From Corylus avellana (Eukaryota; Streptophyta; Magnoliopsida; Fagales; Betulaceae), in NCBI RefSeq assembly GCF_901000735.1, contig NC_081550.1, positions 11,868,571 to 11,932,570 on the forward strand: a DNA stretch of 64,000 bases. Direction: 5' to 3'. Each line of letters begins with the position of its first letter. Position 1 is the stretch's first letter. Positions 46,601 through 58,403 of this stretch are shown here, one piece after another. Below the pieces are notes generated by a model. That model did not search any database and was not told where the DNA came from. It saw only the letters and a program-made list of their open reading frames with translations. The translations under genes were made by a program, and so were the position numbers.

Positions 46601-48937
46601 TTCAACCATTTCTCAACAGAACTTGGGCACTAAATATTGCCTAATTTCTTTAGCTTGTGATCTATTGCTTACAGATCTTCTTTTTTTTTTTTCTTTTTTT
46701 TTCTTTTTTTAAAAAAAAGTAATGATATTGAAGGCATACCCATTTTCATAGCTATATACTTTTAGAAGCAGGACAAAGGTCAATACTTCTCAACACTCGC
46801 TATTATTTTCTTACTAAGCATTTGTTTGTAAGCTTGTGCGCTCCTATAAAAGAATCCACATGCCATAACAGTGCTCAAACACTATAATTTCTCTTTTGGC
46901 TGTTCTTTTATCCATTTTCTTAATTTCCTTTTTCTTCCTTCTATGATAGAAAACTTCATTGCATTCACTGAGGAAAAGGTGACATAGAAACGTTGCAAGA
47001 CACATACCAATTGAAGCACAAGATGGAAAGGTATTAAGAGAATGCTGGATTAGTTTCACTGCTGCCAATCCATGACAAAGCACCCATAATAACTTCAATA
47101 CTGTATCAAAGCCTGTAAACAAAAATAAATAAATAAATAACAATTGTATTTGTACTCGATAGAAAAAGTGGTAACCATCCATCTGATAGAAACAATTAGT
47201 TTAAATTTTTTTATTTTTATTTTTTATTTTTTATTTTTTTTTCAGTTAGATTTTAAACATAAAAATTAAGAATACAAAATAAAAATAAAAACGTTATAAG
47301 AAACTAAATCAATTTTCTCATCTTTATCTTCTGATCCTGATCATTGTAAAACACCACAGATGTTAAAAAATTAAAATTAAAAAAAAAAAAAGAACAAGTG
47401 CAGAATTAAAAACTCACCAGTAAGTGATGTTGTAGCAAGAGACACAGAGCATACCACAGAATATAAGACTATACCACTTAAACTAAGCTTAGCATCCAAA
47501 CTATTACGTGAACGAGGCCCCATATTGTCAGTTGCACGTGATATAACTATGTAGAGGAATACAAGCACACCCAAGCTGGTAGCAGATGAGGCCCAGTACT
47601 GCATAGTCAGATATTCAAGCTCTACACAGTGAAAATTGAACAGTGTCAAATACATTGCGGTATTGCAATAAAATACATATAACAGAACAAGAAAGAAAGT
47701 AAGTAAGATGAAAGTCAGAAACCCAAGAAATTGTATTATAAGATAAAAACAATTTATACGACAGAAGTGGTGCATCAAAGATGTAACATCACAAGTTACA
47801 ACCTTTCCCATTTGAAAATTAAAAAAGGTGATAATTTAATGACAAGGGGTGGTTGGTTAAATCTTATGTGCTACAAGTTAATGATGTGCGAACCCTTTCC
47901 AGGAGAAAAAAAATGTATTAAAAAACAATAGTCTCAAGAGCTCAACTCCATAATATGGAGCCGCAAACCCAGGAAATAAAAGACCTTGTCAGAATATTAA
48001 TTAGACAATTAAATTTACCATTTCCTATCCGCTTAAACTTTTGTAATAAGTGGTGATTTAATACGATATCAAAGCCAAATGTCTAGAGTTTGAACCTTGT
48101 CTTTATCAATTCACCTCTCATTTCAATTAAATATTTCACATGTTGAGTCCCACTTATTAAGGGGAAGTTTGAGCTCACACGTAAGTGAGGATGTTACAAT
48201 ATTAATTAAATGAATAAATTTAATATTTCCAATCAACTTAAACTTTTGAGATAAATAGTTATTAACATACCTTAGTAGCAAAGAACTGTTCTTCAACCAC
48301 ATATGATTATAGACTCAAACTTGGTGCAATTCTCTTATATCAGTGAGCTATGTCTCCATATCACATAGTAAAATCTTAGAAACCATTAATTCAAAGGAAA
48401 CATTATATCTCTTCAGTTATGATATTGCAATTCTATTTGTTTCTCGTATTGAATATTCAAAACTAAACTATATTTTCCTATGAATTTCTGTGTGCGCGTT
48501 TGTGTATACATGAACATATATAGAAACAAAAGTATCATTTAAGTGTAGTACCCTCAGTTGCAACTTCATGCAATGACAATGCTCGTGACAGCTGTATCAA
48601 CTTTGAGAGCATAACCGCGGGAAGTGTTACTGCCCCAAGAAGTATTCCTGATGAAGCACCAGGCCTGGAAGAAAACATTGATAATTTTACTAAAACCACA
48701 AACAAAAAACAAAAAAAAAAAAAGAGGACGAAAAACACATGTAATTAATTCTTGGACATCATATACAATACAAGTCAAATTACTTTGAGAAAAGACTACA
48801 CCAATACTGCCATAATGTCACATTTACCGCTAAAAGCATGCTTGGCATTATGATGAAAAATATAGTTTTTAAAGTGAAAAGGAACTATTTGCGAAAAATG
48901 AGTTTTTTCAAAAGTACTTTTTGGCCCATTTTAGAGA

Positions 48938-48973
<36 letters not shown>

Positions 48974-49488
48974 GTTAGAAGAAATGTTTTTGAAACAAAC
49001 CAACTTTTTTATTTGACACAACTTGTTAAGTTCTAAATTACTTTATGTTCTTCAAGCCAATGCCAAATAATGTGTAAATTGAAAACACAATCGGTTTCCA
49101 AAACCGAAATTTCTCATTTAGATATCCGACGCTTTTTGAGCAACCAAACCGAGAGTAGAATTCACACGCCAACGTCAATTTTGACTTCCAGAATCATCAG
49201 GAAAACCCCCAATTTTGATTAAAAACCCTAGCTAAGGCATCCAAAAAAGAGTAGGAAAAAATGGAAGAAAGAGGGTTGGAGAGGGTACCTGGTCTTGAGA
49301 AGGGAGAGGGAAGGGGAGGTGTCGGCGGTGATCTCGACGAAGAGGGCGGAGAGGGCGAGGAACGAGAGAGCCAGGCCGTGAAGGAGAAGAGAGAGAGGGA
49401 GAGAGAATAAAACGCGAGCGATGAAGAGGAGGACCACCGCCGTCTCACCGTTGAACCCCGACGACGACGACGACGCCGTGCTCGCCAT
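40616..49488 (-). CDS. EVN: Dolichol kinase (EVAN/SEC59 family)
   Basis: It phosphorylates dolichol with CTP at the ER membrane, supplying dolichyl phosphate for N-glycosylation, O-mannosylation and GPI anchors. Fourteen minus-strand exons: 49488-49289, 48664-48552, 47621-47418, 47112-47008, 46273-46203, 46114-46034, 45960-45746, 43899-43710, 43614-43549, 43042-42954, 42855-42741, 41368-41317, 41185-41085, 40729-40616. All junctions are GT-AG, phases agree, and the sum is 571 codons plus stop. Many hydrophobic spans fit a multi-pass protein. The conserved CTP-binding region is near residues 470-510: GILSLGIGDTMASMVGHKYG then WSKTGKKTIEGT. The C-terminus ends FIPLVFYSLLCL. The start is the ATG before ASTASSSSSG; an upstream in-frame extension lacks family resemblance. 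Oddities are a TRIM in intron 2 and a CT repeat on the last donor. Confidence 0.95.
41059..41084. repeat. (AG)12 repeat forming the last EVN splice donor
   Basis: On the minus strand exon 13 ends CAG and the intron begins GTCTCTCTCTCT. The microsatellite thus starts right inside the donor site. This gives a weak match at donor positions +3 to +6, where GTAAGT is usual. Confidence 0.85.
47987..48267 (+). mobile_element. 281-bp TRIM in EVN intron 2
   Basis: Two direct repeats of about 77 bp (47987-48063 and 48192-48267) have ATATTAATTA at their starts and CTTAAACTTTTG near their ends. The right copy runs from TGTTACAATATT to ATTAACA. After the left copy comes CGATATCAAAGCC, a decayed form of the Met-tRNA primer site TGGTATCAGAGCC. 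A purine-rich GTAAGTGAGGA precedes the right copy. Flanks GACCT and TACCT match at 4 of 5 bases. The layout and size fit terminal-repeat retrotransposons in miniature. It lies in antisense orientation to EVN. Confidence 0.82.
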
Positions 49489-51429
49489 TTCACTGCTCTC
49501 CTCAAATTTCAAAAAAAAAATTAAAAAATTAAAAATAATAATAATAATAATAGTAATAACCAAGAATTCAGAGGCAGAGAGAGGAATACGGTTAGAAATT
49601 GGAATTTCGCGGGAAGAGGCGAGAGGGAGAGGAGGTGGTTCCGTTAGGTGGGTGGACAAGGCAAATATGGTGGGTGGGCCCCAGCAGACTCAGTGTCAAA
49701 ATTTCATTGGTTTTGATGACCAAAGAGAAGTTTCTATTGGCACCGATGATGAGTCTGGTGGCGTGAGTCTTACTTCGAACGCGCTAAAACCAGCACCAAC
49801 TGTGACTTGGTCCAACTTCCCTTTTTTCACATTTTGCTTTCTTCCATGAAATAACATTAAGGTAGCTCAATGGATGGGCCGTAGATTACGCCTAATAATG
49901 AAGTGGAGATTATTAATTTAAATTCTCTTTTTCTTTTTTTTATGTAAACATATCAAAAAAAAAAATTAACATATTACTTTTATGTTGTTTATTAATTTTT
50001 CTCATATTAAAAGCTTTTTTTTTTTTTAAAAAAAAAAAAAAATGGTCATTATTTCTCTCCTCAGATTTTTAGAAAGTAATATTCATGTAGGAATACGAGA
50101 ATACTTAAAATTCTTCTTAGTTTTTTAGAAATGATATGTGCTCTCCTGATCTTAAGTAGATATTATTTTTTAAAAAAACAAAAGAGAAACTTCTCTTATT
50201 TCTCTCGCTTGATATTTAGAAAATAATATCCATCTAAGATCATAAAAATACGAGAATAGACCTAATAATACCCACCTAGAACCAAAAGAAAACATAGCAT
50301 TTTTCAAAGATAAAACTAAAGGAAGCAAAATTTATTATAAATTTGGAGGGCTATAGATTCCCCGAGGGTAAAAAATACTTCTACCCCTAAATACAAGTAC
50401 TGTAGTAGGAGATAGGAAAAATAAATAGAGTTAACTACCTTTTGCCTTGTGTGGTTTAACAATTTTATTTTTTGCCTCTTAGGGTTTAGTTTTTATCACA
50501 AGAGGTACCTTGGGTTTATATAAAAACGGTTAAATCCAAAATTTGATGAAAAGTCTTGTCAGCACCATTAAAAATTGACATGTATCCATATACCTAATTA
50601 GAAATAAAAATTTAAATTTAAATTAAAAACATTAAAAAAATATATTTAATTAAATTTAAATAGTAATAATAATAATAATAATTTGGGAGTCACTCGGCTA
50701 CTGCCAAGGGGCCAAATGGCGCGGCAGAAACCCCCCACCCCCAAAGGCCCAATGAGTTTAGATGTGGTTCGTCTCCCAAGGACTACCCACAAGGCAAAAG
50801 CCTCCAACTGCGGCTACTTCTACCTTGTGGCACTTGTCCCAAGATGCAAAAGCGGCTGTTTGTGTCTTATTTTCCTCGAATGCAGAATACATGAATGCCA
50901 CTCAACCATTGCATTTGGATAAACGTCAATAGAGATATGAAGGAAGGAATGCTGCCTCAACATTTTTCAAGCTCCATTTCCAACACTTTCAATCGTTAGC
51001 AAACAGAGCAAATGACCTGCAAAAGGCAACACTAGGAGGATATGGACAATAGTATTCAAAACCTTTGTATAAATCCTAAAAAAAATTACGAATTATAGAA
51101 AAATTATGTCAAGGGTTCTTCTTGATAAAACTGAGAAAATAACAGGAATAAGGAAATTAGGCCATCCTTATTGTACTTGAATAAAAGTGAGGCACAACCC
51201 TCCAAAATATTATAAAATTGTCCTTTATTAAAAGATTGCAAGTTTTAAGTACATTGAAAGAACAATAAGGGCAACTCAAATAAAAAGACCTTAAACCACC
51301 TAACAAAATACGGGTAAACAAAAATTAAAAAGCAATGCAACAAATAAATGATGCAAGCCAATGATTTCAGAATAAGATTCTCTCAAGTCCATTTGGACTA
51401 GAGAGATCTCCGTTGATGGTCAAAATGGC
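49489..51429. other. Intergenic region upstream of EVN
   Basis: It contains the unmapped EVN 5' UTR and promoter just above 49488. It also has a SINE-like piece (49858-49950), AT-rich runs and a GC-richer patch at 50683-50922 whose open frame shows no known domain. No further gene was recognised. Confidence 0.5.
49858..49950 (+). mobile_element. tRNA-derived SINE-like sequence
   Basis: GGTAGCTCAATGGATGGGC resembles an RNA polymerase III A box. A degraded B-box-like TTAATTTAAATTC follows about 40 bp later, then a T-rich tail. This is the general layout of plant tRNA-derived SINEs. No target duplication was established. Confidence 0.4.
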
Positions 51430-51650
51430 CCTAGGAGAATCCTAGGGTCATAAATAAGACAAGTGTCCCATTAAAAATAAAAATATTAAAATATTATTTA
51501 TAAGTATGGCCGGACCACCCCATTTTAGTTAGAATGGCCGGCCAGGGGTGGCCAAACCACCCCATGGCCTATGGAGGTGGTTCGACCACCCCCATCTTGC
51601 AAAAGGAGGTGGCCGAACCACCTCCAATCTTTTTTTTTTTTTTTTTTTTT
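51430..51650 (+). mobile_element. Left part of a GGTGGC-rich foldback element
   Basis: It begins CCTAGGAGAATCCTAGGG, then ATAAATAAGACAAGTGTCCC and an AT-rich arm. GC-rich palindromic GGTGGC/GCCACC blocks follow (GGTGGTTCGACCACCCCCAT). A T run leads into the assembly gap. The same order occurs at 60146-60430 with extra sequence near the arm. Confidence 0.7.
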
Positions 51651-51750
51651 NNNNNNNNNNNNNNNNNNNNNNNNNNNNNNNNNNNNNNNNNNNNNNNNNN
51701 NNNNNNNNNNNNNNNNNNNNNNNNNNNNNNNNNNNNNNNNNNNNNNNNNN
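51651..51750. other. Assembly gap (100 N)
   Basis: Exactly 100 unknown bases, a conventional placeholder length, so the true distance is unknown. The left side ends in a homopolymer T run inside a foldback repeat and the right side begins inside an LTR. Open frames drawn across it are meaningless. Confidence 0.99.
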
Positions 51751-52603
51751 ATTTCATAAACATTTATCTCATCTCTTGTACTTTTCTTTGTACTTCTTTT
51801 GATGCATCTTAGGGCAACATGTAGGAGGGTTTATCATCATTTCTCAACTTTCTTTTCTCAAAATGGAAACCTTTTCAAATATAAACTTGTTGTACTTAGA
51901 AAGCATTTAAAGAAATAGAAACTTTCTAGATAATTCTTTTAGAAATCCTTCATGCATGCAACATAACTTCATAATACATAAATAAAATAATCATTTACAA
52001 TTTACTAAAGAATGAATAAATAGCATGACATGAAGTAATTTTAGAAGGGGTAGTGAATTTACTTACCTCTAGACTGAAGCTAAAAGTGGTATGAAGGAAT
52101 CTAGTTGCTCCAATATGACTAACACCACTACTATATCTTTTGAAACTACTTTCTAAAGTCCGCTATCTCTTGTGTTCTTTCTTTCTTGTAGCGCTTGGTC
52201 TCGCCCTTTCTCTCTCTGTTCTGAGTAAACACTCTTAGAAAGAAGAAAGACCGAGTAAAAAGCGGAAGAAGGAAGAATATATGCAAGAGATGGGAGAGGA
52301 GATGAGTGGTAAAAATTGTGAAGGGGAAGATCTCTATTTATAGGAAAAAAACCAAATACTATTTCGCCTTTTATTTACAATTCTACCCTTCATTTACTAT
52401 TTCACCCACCAAATACTATTCTACGCACCCTATACTATTCTACCTACCCTATACTATTCTACCTTCCATTTACTATCCTATTATTTCACCAATTACCATT
52501 CTCTAATTACCACTCTCATAAATTTTCCAAGAATTAAAATCCTTAGCTACAATGGATATTAAAATAACATCATTATCGAAATAATCTATTTAAATAGCTT
52601 TGA
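51751..52603 (-). mobile_element. Partial gypsy LTR, minus orientation
   Basis: It is nearly identical to 53446-54322. It therefore represents the first half (5' side on the minus strand) of the LTR defined at 58404-60145. It lacks the first 18 bases (TGTAGTGTCCCAGAATTT) and is cut by the gap on its other side. It abuts the next LTR head to tail. Confidence 0.85.
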
Positions 52604-54340
52604 CCCGTTAAGGCTGAGTTTGCCACTTTTCTTCTTTTACAACAAAAGTTCTTGCAAAGATTTATAAGGTCTATCAGAGTACTTGATTTTAAAGGATACA
52701 AAAAATGTATAAAACATTATTCAAGAGATTTTATTACAAGCGAAATTAGAAAACATTAAACTTTAGTTGCGGAATATCATATTATTATAATCACTGATAT
52801 GAAAAGACTTTGAAAATTAATAATCATTCCCGTCCCCATTCCGGCCTCCTATTCCAGCATCCTTTCTACCTGAAAACAAGAAATAAAACTGAATGAGCCC
52901 AAAGGGGGCCCAGCAAGTAACATCCACGACCATAGATAGTTTTACTCCTTATTCTCAGTTTTGAAAATCCTTTTTACAAATAAATATACTTCTAGCCATA
53001 ATAATATATGTATGTACGGTTGCATCCCCCGTAACATATACATACTATTACATCTTGTAATAGATCATCGTTGTAAATCATCTTTATATATCATCATCAT
53101 GATGCATCATTATAAATAATCATTATAAATCATCTCTGTAAATCATCATAGCATATCATCGTTGAAAATATAGTATCATTTTCTCATAATAGGGCTCATG
53201 TACACTATTACCCCTGTGCACGAGGGTTGCGGGTCCTGTGACCATGGCACTGAACTGTGGCCACAGCTATGCCCGACCGTCAATTAACTCTTTCTTGGTG
53301 CACTCAACGGTCTGGTTGATGGAATACCACCTTCTGGCATAGCCTCCTTCAGTGGTTTCGCCTCCATCCGAGTATCGGTACCGAACTCTTCTCATTCTTA
53401 CTTATCTTGGGGCCAAAAATATCCTCCTCCATACATGTGCCCTCATTTCATAAACATTTATCTCATCTCTTGTACTTTTTTTTGTACTTCTTTTGATGCA
53501 TCTTAGGGCAACATGTAGGAGGGTTTATCATCATTTTTCTTTCTTATAATCATCATCATTTCTCAACTTTCTTTTCTCAAAATGGAAACCTTTTCAAATA
53601 TAAACTTGTTGTACTTAGAAAGCGTTTAAAGAAATAGAAACTTTCTAGATAATTCATTTAGAAATCTTTCATGCATGCAACATAACTTCATAATACGTAA
53701 ATAAAATAATCATTTACAATTTACTAAAGAATGAATAAATAGCATGACATGAAGTAATTTTAGAAGGGGTAGTGAATTTACTTACCTCTAGACTGAAGCT
53801 AAAAGTGGTATGAAGGAATCCAGTTGCTCCAATATGACTAACACCACTAGTATATCTTTTGAAACTAATTTATAAAGTCCACTATCTCTTGTGTTCTTTC
53901 TTTCTTGTAGCGCTTGGTCTCGCCCTTTCTCTCTCTGTTCTGAGTAAACACTCTTAGAAAGAAGAAAGACCGAGTAAAAAGCGGAAGAAGGAAGAATATA
54001 TGCAAGAGATGGGAGAGGAGATGAGTGGTGAAAATTGTGAAGGGGAAGATCTCTATTTATAGGAAAAAAACCAAATACTATTTTGCCTTTCATTTACAAT
54101 TCTACCCTTCATTTACTATTTCACCCACCAAATACTATTCTACCCACCCTATACTATTCTACCTACCCTATACTATTCTACCTTCCATTTACTATCCTAT
54201 TATTTCACCAATTACCATTCTCTAATTACCACTCTCATAAATTTCCCAAGAATTAAAATCCTTAGCTACAATAGATATTAAAATAACATCATTATCAAAA
54301 TAATCTATTTAAATAGCTTTGAAAATTCTGGGACACTACA
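52604..54340 (-). mobile_element. Nearly full gypsy LTR, minus orientation
   Basis: It is the reverse complement of 58404-60145 and lacks only the last 14 bases of the LTR at its left edge. At its right edge the minus-strand LTR start TGTAGTGTCCC is preceded by the polypurine stretch AAGGAGGGAAGAT. That marks it as a 3' LTR with its internal side toward 54341. Confidence 0.9.
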
Positions 54341-54954
54341 ATCTTCCCTCCTTATTAGAATTTCGTCATCGAAATTAAAACCTATAATATTATCGTCCAA
54401 TCTTCAAGTTGAGGGATTCAGATTTAAAATATTCCTTTCAATCCTTCATCAAAGCCTACTCTCTTTTATCATATTGAAATTCCATCTCCTTCTTTTAGGA
54501 GTAAATCTTATTCACAGTCTAAAATCTCAATTTCTGCAATCATTCATCAATTCACACTAAAATCTTACCTCAAAATCTTTTCCATTTTTTTTTCCAACCT
54601 CAATAACAACAATCGAGTTATTCATCAATAGTCCACAGTCAAGGTTTAAACATCAAATTAATAAATCATGTGATCAATAGTCCATACCTCCAAACATCAT
54701 AATCCTCCTTGCAAGCCTGCAATAATTCTCTCGATCTAATTTAATCAATCTTATCAAAAAAAGTGTAAAAATCATCCCCGCCTATATTCTCTTCAGTATC
54801 TCAGTATTCCAAATCATGCATACGAAATTTTAATATGATGCTCTAATAATTATTAACTTTTCACCATCATAAACCTATAAAAGTAAATAGCACCAACATT
54901 CGACAGTTTATATTTTCCAAAAACATCATTACATGATATACCTCAGAAGTGACA
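54341..54954 (-). other. Gypsy 3' internal piece plus unassigned AT-rich sequence
   Basis: The first roughly 50 bp (to about 54395) are the reverse complement of the sequence just before the plus-strand LTR at 58404, including the polypurine tract. The remaining 560 bp show no similarity to the other side and no coding sequence. The strand change between minus-oriented and plus-oriented gypsy sequence falls at about 54955. Confidence 0.6.
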
Positions 54955-57900
54955 TCATAATTCGATTCATTATCAAGTACCCTAAAGCTAGAATCATTAG
55001 ATGTAAGCCTATCTGTGGCTACCCCAGTAGGAAAGACAGTCGTATGTACCTCGGTAGTTAGACGTTGTCCTGTATCGATTAAAGGTCATGTCATGCCAGC
55101 AAATCTTGTAATATTTGAGATGAGCGGGTTTGATGTGATCTTAGGAATGGATTGGCTATCCATGTACCATGCGTGCGTGGATTGTTTCCACAAAGAGGTA
55201 ATATTTAGACCGTCGGGAAAAGAAGAGTTCAAATTTTATGGAGATCGAACTATCAACACGCCTAAGTTGATATCCGCACTACATGCAACTCGATTAATCA
55301 GAAAGGGATGTTTAGGATTTTTGGCATGCGTGACAAAGGAGAAAGCAGAAGCAAAAATCGAAGAGATACCCGTTGTACGAGAATTTACAGACGTTTTCCC
55401 GGATGAATTGCCAGGAATACCTCCCAATAGGGAAATTGAATTCACTATAGATCTATTACCCGGCACCGCACCCATATCTAAAGCTCCTTATCGGATGGCA
55501 CCATGAGAACTCGCGGAGCTCAAGGATCAATTGCAGGAACTACTCGACAAAGGTTTTATTCGTCCGAGTGTATCACCATGGGGAGCACCTGTTCTATTTG
55601 TGAAAAAGAAAGATGGATCTATGCGATTATGTATTGACTATAGGGAATTGAATAAGGTTACAATCAAGAATAAATACCCGCTCCCAAGGATTGATGATCT
55701 CTTCGATCAACTCCAAGGGTCGCAAGTATTCTCTAAGATTGACCTTCGTTCTGGTTACCATCAACTCAAAATTCGGGAGGAGGACGTACAAAAGTCAGCG
55801 TTTCGGACAAGGTACGGACATTACGAATTCTTAGTAATGTCTTTCGGTTTAACTAATGCTCCAGCTGCATTTATGGACATGATGAATCGAGTATTTCGAG
55901 AACTTGTTGACCGATGTGTGGTAGTATTTATCGACGACATCTTAATCTACTCAAAGACTCGGGAGGAACACGAAGAGCACTTGCGAATGGTGTTGGACAT
56001 CTTGAGGAAGCAACAACTTTATGCGAAGTTCAAAAAGTGTGAATTTTGGTTAGACCATGTGACTTTCTTAGGACACGTGGTCACCAAGGATGGGATAGCA
56101 GTGGATCCAAGTAAAGTGAAGGCGATAGTCAATTGGGTACAACCGACAAATGCCCATGAAGTACGAAGTTTCCTAGGACTTGCTAGCTACTGCAGGAAAT
56201 TTGTAGAAGGATTTTCTAAGCTGGCAGCACCATTAACCAGATTAACAAGGAAGAATGAAAAATTCCAGTGGACGGAGGATTGCGAGCGAAGTTTCCAAGA
56301 GCTGAAGCGACGGCTAGTCACCGCACCAGTTCTCACTCTTCCATCAGGGACGGGTGGATTTGTAATTTATAGCGACGCCTCTCTTAAAGGCTTGGGTTGC
56401 GTGCTGATGCAACAAGGGAAGGTTATCGCTTACGCCTCAAGACAATTGAAGACCTACGAACGTAGTTACCCAACTCCTGATCTCGAGCTAGCCGCAGTAG
56501 TCTTTGCTTTAAAGATATGGAGACATTACCTGTACGGAGAGCATTGCGAAATCTTCACAGATCACAAGAGCCTGAAGTATTTCTTCACTCAAAAGGAGCT
56601 CAACATGCGACAAAGGCGCTGGTTGGAACTACTAAGCGACTACGACTGTAAGATCAACTACCACCCTGGAAAGGCAAATGTAGTCGTTGACGCTCTCAGC
56701 AGAAGAACCACGGAGGGGACATTATCGGTTATGTTCACGATGCATAAGAAGTTACTCCTTGACCTGGACAAAGAAGGAATAGAAATAATTCAATCTTGCA
56801 TGAGCAGCCTAACCCTGGAGTCAACCTTATTGGAACAAATCAAGACAGCACAGCTTTCAGACAGCGAATCATCTATAATTCGTGAAGGAGTGGAGAAGGG
56901 AATACAACTAGATTTTCAGATTTCCAAGGATGGAGTGTTAAGATTTCGTGACCGAGTGTGCATTCCCAATAATGCAGAACTAAAGAAGGTCATCTTGTCA
57001 GAAGCCCATCAATCCTTATATACAGTCCATCCAGGAAGCACGAAGATGTATCGAGACTTACGCAAAAGCTATTGGTGGAATGGAATGAAGAAGGATATCG
57101 CGCAATACGTGGAACGATGCCTGACGTGTCAACAAGTTAAGGCAGAACATCAAAGACCTGCAGGGCCTTTACAACTTCTCCCTATTCCTGAATGGAAATG
57201 GGAACGTATTTCGATGGACTTTGTGTCTGGTTTTCCCAAGGCTCAAAGTGGTCAAGATGCGGTTTGGGTCATTGTTGATCGGTTAACTAAAACTGCACAC
57301 TTTCTACCGATCAAGATGAATTACAGTATGGATCGGCTCGCAGAACTCTATGTCAAGGAGATCGTACGACTACATGGAGTTCCCGTATCCATTGTGTCAG
57401 ATCGAGATCCAAGATTTACCTCAAGATTTTGGCGGAGTTTACAAGAGGCAATGGGTACAAGGCTAACTTTCAGTACAGCATTCCACCCTCAAACCGACGG
57501 GCAGACGGAACGAACAATTCAAACTTTGGAAGACATGCTGCGATTGTGTGTTCTTGATTTCAAGGGGAGCTGGATCCAATATCTTCCGTTGATAGAATTC
57601 GCCTACAACAACAGTTATCACGCAAGCATCGATATGGCACCTTATGAAGCCTTGTACGGGAGAAAGTGTAGGTCGCCGCTATATTGGGACGAGGTAGGAG
57701 AACGGAAACTACTTGGGCCAGAAATCATCCAAGATACGTGTGAGAAGATAACAGTAATAAAGCAGAGATTAGCAGCAGCTCAAAGTCGACAAAAGAGTTA
57801 CGCTGACGCGAGACGACGAGAGCTAGAATTTGAAGTTGGCACAAAAGTCTTCCTCAAGATTACTCCTATGAGAGGAGTAATGCGATTCGAAAGAAAAGGG

Positions 57901-58254
57901 AAGTTGAGTCCTAGGTTCGTTGGTCCTTTTGAAATTCTTGAGAGAGTTGGGGCGGTAGCTTATCGTTTGGCATTACCCCCGAACTTAAGTGAGATTCATG
58001 ACGTATTCCATATATCAATGTTGAGGAAATATGTTCCGGATGCAACACATGTTTTAGAAAGCGAACCCCTTCAAATCCGACCCAACATGACTTACGAGGA
58101 GACACCAACAAGAATACTCAATAGAAAGGATCAAGTCCTTAGAAACAGAAGTATATCAGTAGTGAAAGTCTTGTGGAACAATCACTCAACAGAGGAAGCT
58201 TCATGGGAACTGGAAGAAAGCATGCGTAACAAATACCCTCATTTGTTTGAGTAA
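54955..58254 (+). pseudogene. Ty3/gypsy (chromovirus-like) pol, 5'-truncated
   Basis: It starts within the protease, after where the catalytic Asp triad would be (GFDVILGMDWLSMYHACVDC remains). Reverse transcriptase follows, with [30 protein letters not shown] and [11 protein letters not shown]. RNase H has [20 protein letters not shown] and [10 protein letters not shown]. Integrase has an H...H...CxxC zinc region (CLTCQQVK), [20 protein letters not shown] and [10 protein letters not shown]. The C-terminus ([20 protein letters not shown]) is chromodomain-like, pointing to the Tekay/Del group. One TGA at 55504 interrupts an otherwise continuous frame; a CGA-to-TGA change is plausible. Gag, protease start and 5' LTR are absent, so it cannot be autonomous. 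The rest of the frame is strikingly intact. Confidence 0.92.
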
Positions 58255-58403
58255 GTTTCCTATAAAGTCTTATTTTATGGTTGAAGTACGTAGAATAGCA
58301 TAATTATTAATTGATTGATGAATATGATAGAATCTAAATTCATGGATATAGTGATAATTAAAGTTTTAATTTCGAGGGCGAAATTCTAATAAGGAGGGAA
58401 GAT

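Noticed and set aside
49228..49659. Longer minus-strand frame over EVN exon 1 starting MSTHLTEPPP
   Set aside because: The family resemblance begins at the later ATG (49488), and the upstream part is low-complexity leader sequence. The frame also reads past the exon-1 donor.
50683..50922. 79-residue frame in the intergenic region upstream of EVN
   Set aside because: No domain, no splice context and a GC-rich repeat-like patch. Probably chance.
51534..51812. Open frames across the N gap
   Set aside because: They consist largely of unknown bases and repeat sequence, so they carry no information.
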